Below, one piece after another: positions 50,282 to 57,847 of a DNA stretch of 60,175 nt. The stretch comes from Planctomycetota bacterium. GTDB taxonomy: Bacteria; Planctomycetota; PLA2; JAEUHO01. The stretch is from positions 1 through 60,175 of the forward strand of contig JADZCA010000045.1 of assembly GCA_020851795.1 (NCBI GenBank), read 5' to 3'. Each line of letters opens with the position of its first letter. The stretch's first letter is position 1. The position numbers and the translations under genes were made by a program. The notes under the pieces were generated by a model, which made no database searches, was not told the DNA's origin, and saw only the letters and a program-made list of their open reading frames with translations.

Positions 50282-51357
50282 CCGGCGAGCGCTCCGGCGA
50301 GGAGGGTGGCCGCGGCCTCGAGGCGCGCGGCGAGACGGCGGTAGACGGCGGGCGGCTGGCCCGCCGGGTCCTCCACGTCGTGCCCTTCGGGGTCCACGAG
50401 GGTGACCTCACGGGTCCGCGCGGGGAAGAACGCGAGGATCTGGTCGCGGTGCAGCCGCTCCATGCACACGATGTGGGTGGCGTCGGCGACGAGGCGCTCG
50501 GTGAGCAGCGTGGCGCGGTGGCCGCTGACGTCGAGCGGTCCGCCGGGCCACTCCGCCGCCGCCCGCAGCGCGCGCTCGGAGGCCGGCTCGCCCTCGTGCG
50601 CGGCGGTGCCCGCCGAGCGCACGACCACGCCGCGCCGGGCGAGCTGGTCCTCGCGGCACCCGAGCCGCATCGCGAGCTGGCGGCGGAACGCGGCCGCGAG
50701 CAGGGGGCTGCGGTCCGTGTTGCCCGTGCAGACGAAGAGGACGTGCAGCGCGGTCGGGTCGAGCAGGCGCGCCTCGGGGATCGCCCCCTCGCGCAGCACC
50801 TCGACCCGGCCGTCGTCGTCCACCTGCACCACGCTGCTCGGCACGCCGCCCGCGGCGCTCCCGCCGTCGATGACGAGGTCGAGCTCGTCGGGGAACTCGC
50901 GCAGCACGGCCTCCGCGGTCGTCGCCGGCGGGCGGTCGGACACGTTCGCCGACGGGACGTAGAGCGGGACGAGCGCGGCCTTGACCAGGCCGAGCGCGAG
51001 CGGGTGGTTGGGCCAGCGGAACCCCGTCATGCGGCCCTCGGCGTCGCGCAGCACGAGGGTGAGCGGCCCCGGCCAGAAGCGCGCGATCAGCCGCTCCGCC
51101 GCCTTCGGGATCTTCGGGCAGCGACGGCGCACCTCCGCGACGTCGGACACCATGAGCGTCATCGGCTTCGACGCCGGGCGCTGCTTGACGCGGTAGAGCC
51201 GCTCGATCGCGGCGGGGATCGTCGCGGCGACCGCGATCCCGTACACGGTCTCGGTCGGGAACGCGACGAGCCCGCCCGCGCGGAGCAGGGCCCCGGCGCG
51301 CGCGAGCTCCGCGGGCTGCTCGGTGCCGTCGGCGATCGAGATCACGTCGGTCGGCAT
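50263..51357 (-). CDS. fusion of Sua5/YrdC threonylcarbamoyl-AMP synthase and low-molecular-weight phosphatase
   Basis: The product has 364 residues. Residues about 10-200 are a Sua5/YrdC domain (FPTETVYG, KQRPASKPM, PSANVSDRP), which makes threonylcarbamoyl-AMP for the t6A37 modification of tRNA. Residues about 205-355 are a low-molecular-weight protein-tyrosine-phosphatase-like domain: the CxxxxxR signature is Cys210 in CTGNTDRSP, and DPEGHDVEDP provides the acid region. In other bacteria these are separate neighbouring genes, so fusion is a natural extension. The stop overlaps rpiB. A -10-like TATCGT lies 9 nt before the ATG. Confidence 0.9.
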   Translation of the reverse strand: MPTDVISIADGTEQPAELARAGALLRAGGLVAFPTETVYGIAVAATIPAAIERLYRVKQRPASKPMTLMVSDVAEVRRRCPKIPKAAERLIARFWPGPLTLVLRDAEGRMTGFRWPNHPLALGLVKAALVPLYVPSANVSDRPPATTAEAVLREFPDELDLVIDGGSAAGGVPSSVVQVDDDGRVEVLREGAIPEARLLDPTALHVLFVCTGNTDRSPLLAAAFRRQLAMRLGCREDQLARRGVVVRSAGTAAHEGEPASERALRAAAEWPGGPLDVSGHRATLLTERLVADATHIVCMERLHRDQILAFFPARTREVTLVDPEGHDVEDPAGQPPAVYRRLAARLEAAATLLAGALAGCVSSS

Positions 51358-51366
51358 CGTGGCGAC

Positions 51367-51372
51367 ACGATA
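51367..51372 (-). promoter_or_regulatory. -10-like box TATCGT before the Sua5 fusion gene
   Basis: On the minus strand it ends nine bases before the ATG at 51357; any leader would be two or three bases long. Confidence 0.35.
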
Positions 51373-51460
51373 CCCGGTCCCCCCCTCGCCGCATCCCGGC
51401 GGCGCCGACGGCGGCCGCGCCCCGCGGGCGCGCGCGCACCGGCGGGGGCGACGTCGGCGC

Positions 51461-52213
51461 TCACGCCCCGGCAGGGGCGGCGTCGGCGGGCGCGACCGCC
51501 GGGCCTCGGAGCGGGAGCACGAGGAAGAAGTCGGTGCCCTTGCCGACCTCGGTCTCGAAACCGAGCGTGCCGCCGTGCTCCTCGGCGATGCGCCGCGCCG
51601 TCGGGAGCCCGAGCCCGGTGCCCGCCTTCTTCGAGGAGAAGTACACGTCCCACACGCGCTCGCGCAGCTCGGCGGGGATCCCCGGCCCGTTGTCGATCAC
51701 GTCCACCCGGGCGCGGTCCCCCTCGAGGCGCGTGCGGACGAACAGCTGCGAGCCGGCGCGGCCGTCCATCGCCTGCACCGCGTTGAGCAGGAGGTTCATC
51801 AGCGCCTGCTTGACGAGGCGCTCGTCGAGGCGGACCAACGGCAGGCGCAGGTCGGGGTAGAAGGCGAGGTCCACCCCGGCGCGGGCGCACTCGGGCGCGA
51901 AGAACGTGGTGGTCTCCTCGATCACGCGGTTGAGGTCCACCTCGGCGGCGTCGAGGCGCCGGAACCCCGCGTAGCGAAGGAAGTCGTCGAGGATGTCCTC
52001 GAGGCGCGAGACCTCGCGCTCGAGCGTGTGGATGCGCTCGAGCGCCCGGCGCGCGCGGGCGCCGTCGTCGCCCTCGAAGTCCTCCTCCATCAGCTGGAGG
52101 TTGAGGCGCAGCGTCGAGAGCGGGTTGCGGATCTCGTGGACGAGCCCGCCCGCGACCGCGCCGAGGAACTCGAGCCCACGAGCCGACGGGGAGGGCGGGC
52201 GGAGGGAGGCCAT
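51461..52213 (-). CDS. soluble NtrB-like sensor histidine kinase
   Basis: The product has 250 residues and no TM or PAS domain, so it is cytoplasmic and its signal input is unclear. The HisKA motif GLVHEIRNPLS holds the phospho-accepting His26. The HATPase domain has NLLLNAVQAM (N box), DNGPGIP (G1), FSSKKAGTGLGL (F/G2) and an Ala/Pro-rich tail. It is divergent from the sigma-54 regulator at 52603, its probable partner. A -10 box (TACCCT) six bases before the ATG suggests leaderless expression. Confidence 0.9.
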   Translation of the reverse strand: MASLRPPSPSARGLEFLGAVAGGLVHEIRNPLSTLRLNLQLMEEDFEGDDGARARRALERIHTLEREVSRLEDILDDFLRYAGFRRLDAAEVDLNRVIEETTTFFAPECARAGVDLAFYPDLRLPLVRLDERLVKQALMNLLLNAVQAMDGRAGSQLFVRTRLEGDRARVDVIDNGPGIPAELRERVWDVYFSSKKAGTGLGLPTARRIAEEHGGTLGFETEVGKGTDFFLVLPLRGPAVAPADAAPAGA

Positions 52214-52219
52214 CCCCCA

Positions 52220-52225
52220 AGGGTA
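52220..52225 (-). promoter_or_regulatory. -10 box TACCCT, leaderless start of the kinase gene
   Basis: On the minus strand it ends six bases before the ATG at 52213. Confidence 0.45.
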
Positions 52226-52233
52226 GGGAGCGC

Positions 52234-52260
52234 GCCCGCCGAATCCACGAGCCGACGAGG
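52234..52260 (+). repeat. copy F of the dispersed inverted-repeat arm
   Basis: This single 27-bp arm starts GCCCGCCGAATCCACGAG and ends CCGACGAGG. It is nearly identical to the arms at 49711 and 11793 on the other strand. It lies upstream of the kinase gene, unlike the other copies, which lie at gene ends. Confidence 0.6.
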
Positions 52261-52541
52261 ACGGGACGGGGGCCGCGCCCCGGGCGCGCGCGCGACCCGT
52301 CCGCGCTCCGGTGCGACGCGCCGCGGGCCGTCGGATCCTCGGTGCGGGGCCCGAGCGCCCCGCGGTCGCCTCCCCCGTGCGCACGGGCCGCGTCCGCGAG
52401 CCCCGACCGCGGCCCGCCGCGCGCTCGGTGATCGGGAGGCGTCGTCGGCGGCCCGGTCCGCGGCCCCGCGCCGGTCGGGTCGGGCGCGCGGGGGCTCGGG
52501 CGCGCCTCCCCGGGGGATGCCAAGTCGTCACGTGCGCAGGC

Positions 52542-52596
52542 CCTTGCCGGAACGGGACTTGCGTTGGGGGCGTGACAGCATGTCAGTCCGGCAAGG
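52542..52596. promoter_or_regulatory. inverted repeat upstream of the NtrC-type regulator
   Basis: Perfect 10-bp arms CCTTGCCGGA (52542-52551) and TCCGGCAAGG (52587-52596) flank an inner TGACA-GCA-TGTCA (52573-52585). The right arm ends six bases before the TTG start. It could be an autoregulatory operator or an mRNA hairpin over the ribosome binding region. Confidence 0.45.
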
Positions 52597-52602
52597 CGCC
52601 CG

Positions 52603-54030
52603 TTGAGCCCGTCCACCGACCACCCCCTGTCCGTGCTCGTCATCGAGGACGACGTCGAGCACGCGCGCGTCGTCGGCGAGGCACTCGAGCGGTCGGGGCA
52701 CCGCGTCACGCTCGCGACCACGGGGGCCCAAGGCCTCTCCCGCCTCGAGGCGGACGGGCCCGATCTCGTGCTCACCGACCTGCGGCTCGCCGACCTCGAC
52801 GGCATGGAAGTGGTCCGGCGCTGCAAGGCGCTGCGCGGCGACCACGCCACGCCCCAGTGCGTCGTCGTCACGGGCTTCGGGACGGTGCAGGGGGCGGTCG
52901 TGGCCATGCAGGCGGGCGCGCTGCACTTCCTGCAGAAGCCCGTGGACCTGCCCATCCTGCGCCAGACGGTCGTCGCGGCGGCCGAGCGCATCGCGCTCGA
53001 GCGGGACAACCGCGCGCTGCGGACGACGCTCGACAAGACCTTCGCGTTCCCGGGCATCCTCGGGCAGACGCCGGCGATGCAGCGCGTGCTCGACGTCCTC
53101 CACCAGGTCGCCGACACCGACGCCACCGTGCTCGTGCTCGGCGAGTCGGGCACGGGCAAGGAGCTGGTGGCGCAGGCGCTGCACCGCGCCGGGCCTCGCC
53201 GCACGCGCCCGTTCGTGCCGCTCAACTGCGCCGCGCTCGCCGAGGGCGTCCTCGAGAGCGAGCTGTTCGGGCACGAGCGCGGGGCGTTCACCGGCGCCGT
53301 GGCGCGCCGCAAGGGGCGCTTCGAGGCGGCCGACGGCGGCACGCTGTTCCTCGACGAGGTCGGGGACATGCCGCTCTCGTCGCAGGCCAAGCTGCTGCGC
53401 GCGCTCGAGTCGGGCGAGATCGTGCGCGTGGGCGCCAACGACCCGATCCGGGTCAACGTGCGGCTGATCGCGGCCACCAACCGCGACCTCGCCGCCGCGG
53501 TCCGGGACGGGCGCTTCCGCGAAGACCTCTACTTCCGCCTCCGCGTCGTGACGGTGGACCTGCCGCCGCTGCGCGAGCGCCTCGGCGACCTCCCGATGCT
53601 CGCCGAGCACTTCCTCGCGATGGCGGCGGACCGCCACGGCCGCCCCGGGAAGTCGATCTCCCGCGAGGCCCTCGATTTGCTCATGCGCTACCGCTGGCCG
53701 GGCAACGTCCGGGAGCTGCGCAACGTGGTCGAGGCGATGGTGCTGCTGTCGCGCGACCCGGTGCTCGGACCCGACACGGTGCCCGTCTACGCCCGGGAGG
53801 CAGGTGCTCCCCCGGACCCTCTCAAGTCGTTGTCAGGGCGCAGCTTGGACGAGGTCGAGCGGATCCTCGTCGAGAACACCCTGCGCGACGTCGGGGGCAA
53901 CCGGGAGCGCGCCGCGAGCCTGCTCGGCATCAGCGAACGGACCCTGTACCGGAAGATCCGCGAGTACGGGCTCTCGGGCCCGGCCTCGACGGAGAGCGAC
54001 CTTCCCGCGCGGGAGGGTCGCGAGACCTAG
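52603..54030 (+). CDS. NtrC-family sigma-54-dependent response regulator
   Basis: The product has 475 residues in three domains. The receiver domain (about 8-125) has the phospho-acceptor Asp59 in LTDLRLAD and a conserved Lys near 112 (LQKPVD). The AAA+ domain (about 150-380) has Walker A GESGTGKE, the sigma-54 contact loop GAFTGA at 227, and Walker B LFLDEVGD. A Fis-type HTH (about 420-465) ends the protein. It should activate RNA polymerase with sigma-54. The TTG start is inferred, preceded by AAGG; the kinase partner is divergent. Targets are unknown. Confidence 0.93.
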   Translation: MSPSTDHPLSVLVIEDDVEHARVVGEALERSGHRVTLATTGAQGLSRLEADGPDLVLTDLRLADLDGMEVVRRCKALRGDHATPQCVVVTGFGTVQGAVVAMQAGALHFLQKPVDLPILRQTVVAAAERIALERDNRALRTTLDKTFAFPGILGQTPAMQRVLDVLHQVADTDATVLVLGESGTGKELVAQALHRAGPRRTRPFVPLNCAALAEGVLESELFGHERGAFTGAVARRKGRFEAADGGTLFLDEVGDMPLSSQAKLLRALESGEIVRVGANDPIRVNVRLIAATNRDLAAAVRDGRFREDLYFRLRVVTVDLPPLRERLGDLPMLAEHFLAMAADRHGRPGKSISREALDLLMRYRWPGNVRELRNVVEAMVLLSRDPVLGPDTVPVYAREAGAPPDPLKSLSGRSLDEVERILVENTLRDVGGNRERAASLLGISERTLYRKIREYGLSGPASTESDLPAREGRET

Positions 54031-54045
54031 GCCATTTCGGCCGAA

Positions 54046-54072
54046 GGCACCGTGCCACGACGGCACGGTGCC
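54046..54072 (+). terminator. perfect 11-bp hairpin between the regulator and dnaK
   Basis: GGCACCGTGCC (54046-54056) and GGCACGGTGCC (54062-54072) pair around a 5-nt loop. It begins 15 nt after the regulator stop. It may terminate that transcript, but lying just before dnaK it could also act on dnaK expression. It is not a CIRCE element. Confidence 0.5.
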
Positions 54073-54080
54073 GAGCGAGG

Positions 54081-54099
54081 GGGGCGGCGAGGCCGCCCC
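54081..54099 (+). promoter_or_regulatory. second hairpin directly upstream of the dnaK start
   Basis: GGGGCGGC (54081-54088) pairs with GCCGCCCC (54092-54099) across loop GAG. It ends a few bases before the AGGAAG Shine-Dalgarno and 15 nt before the ATG. Confidence 0.4.
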
Positions 54100-54114
54100 G
54101 TAGGAAGACGACCC

Positions 54115-56031
<1,917 letters not shown>

Positions 56032-56040
56032 CGCGCGGGC

Positions 56041-56070
56041 GCGGCGCCGCGGGGCGCCCCGCGGCGCCGC
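56041..56070. terminator. 30-bp perfect palindrome between dnaK and the methyltransferase gene
   Basis: The whole 30 bp is self-complementary (15-bp arms beginning GCGGCGCCGCGGGGC). It starts 10 bp after the dnaK stop, between convergent genes. It would form a very stable hairpin in either transcript but lacks T tracts. Confidence 0.5.
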
Positions 56071-56082
56071 GGCGCGCGAGCC

Positions 56083-56796
56083 TCAGGTGCGGCGCCAGAC
56101 GCCTAAGCCGCGGACGATCGACGGGTCCGCGGCGTCGGGGGTCGCGCGGAACGGCAGGACGGGCGTGAGCCCGTCCACGGCGCGCGCGAGCTCGCCGTGG
56201 CCCAGGGGCCACGGCGGGCCGTCCCGGCGTTCGTCCATCGGCGGCGCGCCGGGCCCGTCGTCGCGCAGGCGGGCGAACACGAAGAGGCGTCCGCCGGGCG
56301 CGAGCAGGGCCCGCGTGGCCGCCACGGCCGCGGCGCGCACCGCGCGGGGCAGCGCCTGCCACGTGTCGACCTCGACGACGAGGTCGAAGGCGCCGCGCCA
56401 CGCCGACGGCAGCGCGAAGAGGTCGGCGACCTCGTAGCGCACGCGGGTCCCGCCGTGCAGCGTGCGGGCCCAGCGGATCGCGTGCTCGGACACGTCGAAC
56501 GCGGTCACCTCGAGCCCGAGCGAGGCGAGGTGCTCGGCGTCGTGCCCGAGCCCGCACCCGACGACGACCGCGGTGCGCACCCCGGCGAGCGCCTCGGGGC
56601 GGGCGGTCCAGGCGGCGAGCGCGGCGTTGGGGACGAGGTCGGCCCACGGCACGCGCGCCGCGTCGCCGGCGGCCTCGCGGTAGAGCTCGTCGAACCACGC
56701 CGTGGGGGCGCCCTGCTCGAGGGCGGCGCTGACGAGCGCGCGCACGCGGGCGCGCGCGGCCGCGAGCTGGGCGTCGCAGCGGGGGGTGGGGTCCAT
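56083..56796 (-). CDS. class I SAM-dependent methyltransferase, TPMT-like
   Basis: The product has 237 residues. The SAM-binding motif I is VVVGCGLGHDAEHLA (near residue 75), followed by the acidic motif II in VTAFDVSEHAI, and VVEVDTWQALP. The N-terminal PTAWFDELYREA...PWADLVPN stretch resembles the thiopurine-methyltransferase-like group. The substrate is unknown and could be a small xenobiotic or metalloid. It ends the minus-strand series that starts with the kinase. Confidence 0.82.
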   Translation of the reverse strand: MDPTPRCDAQLAAARARVRALVSAALEQGAPTAWFDELYREAAGDAARVPWADLVPNAALAAWTARPEALAGVRTAVVVGCGLGHDAEHLASLGLEVTAFDVSEHAIRWARTLHGGTRVRYEVADLFALPSAWRGAFDLVVEVDTWQALPRAVRAAAVAATRALLAPGGRLFVFARLRDDGPGAPPMDERRDGPPWPLGHGELARAVDGLTPVLPFRATPDAADPSIVRGLGVWRRT

Positions 56797-56905
56797 GCCC
56801 TGAGCATCCCAAGCGCCGGGCCCGCCGCCACTCCCCGCCGCCGTCCCCACGCGGTGCGACGCTCGCCGCCGCCCACGACGGTCGGGGCGGCCGCGTGCGC
56901 GCGGG

Positions 56906-57541
56906 CTACCCGCCCGCGGGCGGACGGATGCGGACGTGGCGCCCGACGAGCTCGATCCGGCCCTCGGCATAGAGGCGGACGCACGCGGGGAAGAGGCGTC
57001 GTTCGGCTTCCTGCACGCGGTGGGCGAGCGTCTCGGGGGTGTCGGCGTCCTCGACGACGACGGCGGCCTGGGCGACCCCGGGCCCGTGGTCGTACTCGTC
57101 GTCGACGAAGTGCACCGTGCAGCCCGTCACCTTCGCGCCGTACTCGAGCACCGCGCGGTGCACGCGCTCGCCGTAGAAGCCCTTGCCGCCGAACGCGGGC
57201 AGGAGGCTCGGGTGCACGTTGAGCACGCGCCCGCGCCAGTCGGGCGGGAGCCGCCACAGCGAGAGGAACCCGCCCATGACGACGAGGTCGGGCGCGTGGG
57301 GGCGCAGCGCCTGCTCGACCGCCGCGTCGAACGCGGCGGCGTCGTGGTAGGCCCGCCGCTCGACGACCACCGCGGGGATGCCGCGCGCGCGCGCCCGGTC
57401 GAGCCCGCGCACGCCGGGCCGGTCGGAGAGCACGACCACGACGCGCCCGGGCACGGTGCCCATGTCGATGTGGCGCAGGAGGTTCTCGAGCGTCGTGCCC
57501 GAGCCGGACAGCAGGAAGGCGATGCGCGCGGGCGAGGTCAC
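56906..57541 (-). CDS. purN: phosphoribosylglycinamide formyltransferase PurN
   Basis: PurN transfers a formyl group from 10-formyl-THF to GAR in purine synthesis. The product has 211 residues. FLLSGSGTTLENLL opens the fold. The catalytic Asn-His are in NVHPSLLPAF (near 106) and the catalytic Asp in HFVDDEYDHGP. The GTG start overlaps the DUF167 stop (GTGA). It depends on the 10-formyl-THF supply, which links it to the unusual FolD at 22540. Confidence 0.92.
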   Translation of the reverse strand: MTSPARIAFLLSGSGTTLENLLRHIDMGTVPGRVVVVLSDRPGVRGLDRARARGIPAVVVERRAYHDAAAFDAAVEQALRPHAPDLVVMGGFLSLWRLPPDWRGRVLNVHPSLLPAFGGKGFYGERVHRAVLEYGAKVTGCTVHFVDDEYDHGPGVAQAAVVVEDADTPETLAHRVQEAERRLFPACVRLYAEGRIELVGRHVRIRPPAGG

Positions 57542-57843
57542 GGCGGCCCATTGTCCTCGAGGCGGCGACGCACCTCGTCGAGGTCGGCCGCGGGGACCTC
57601 GACGGTCTTCTGCGGTGACGTCGCCCCGGCGACGACGTGCAGGTCGGCGGGACGCCGGCCGAGGCGCGCGGCCAGCACCCGGCACAGCTCGGCGTTCGCC
57701 GCGCCGCGCTCGGGCGGTGCCGCCACGGCGACCTTGAGACGGTCGCCCAGCCGGCCCATCACGCGCGATCGGGACGCGCCGGGCACGACCTTCACGCGGA
57801 CCCGCACGGCGCCATCGCGGGTCTCGTAGGGGCCGGGGTCCAC
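57538..57843 (-). CDS. DUF167 / YggU family protein
   Basis: The product has 101 residues, normal for the family. VRVKVVPGASRS near the N-terminus, PPERGAANAELCRVLA and VVAGATSPQKTVEV are family signatures. The family has a known fold but no firmly assigned function. The GTG start lies 4 nt after the kinase stop, and its stop overlaps purN, so the three genes form one operon. Confidence 0.9.
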   Translation of the reverse strand: MDPGPYETRDGAVRVRVKVVPGASRSRVMGRLGDRLKVAVAAPPERGAANAELCRVLAARLGRRPADLHVVAGATSPQKTVEVPAADLDEVRRRLEDNGPP

Positions 57844-57847
57844 CGGG

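Larger units (their letters stand above)
52214..52602. other. 389-bp divergent control region of the two-component pair
   Basis: It contains the kinase -10 box (52220-52225), repeat copy F (52234-52260) and an inverted repeat (52542-52596) just ahead of the regulator. The rest is GC-rich with no credible gene. No sigma-54 -24/-12 promoter could be identified with confidence. Confidence 0.55.

Noticed and set aside
45510..50411. Very long open frame (over 1600 codons) on the minus strand
   Set aside because: It runs antisense to rpsU and the spermidine-synthase-like gene and through rpiB in another frame. Its product is Arg/Ala/Gly-rich low complexity. High GC removes stop codons, giving such shadow frames.
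54031..54114. CIRCE or HrcA operator upstream of dnaK
   Set aside because: The inverted repeats GGCACCGTGCC and GGGGCGGC do not resemble TTAGCACTC-N9-GAGTGCTAA.
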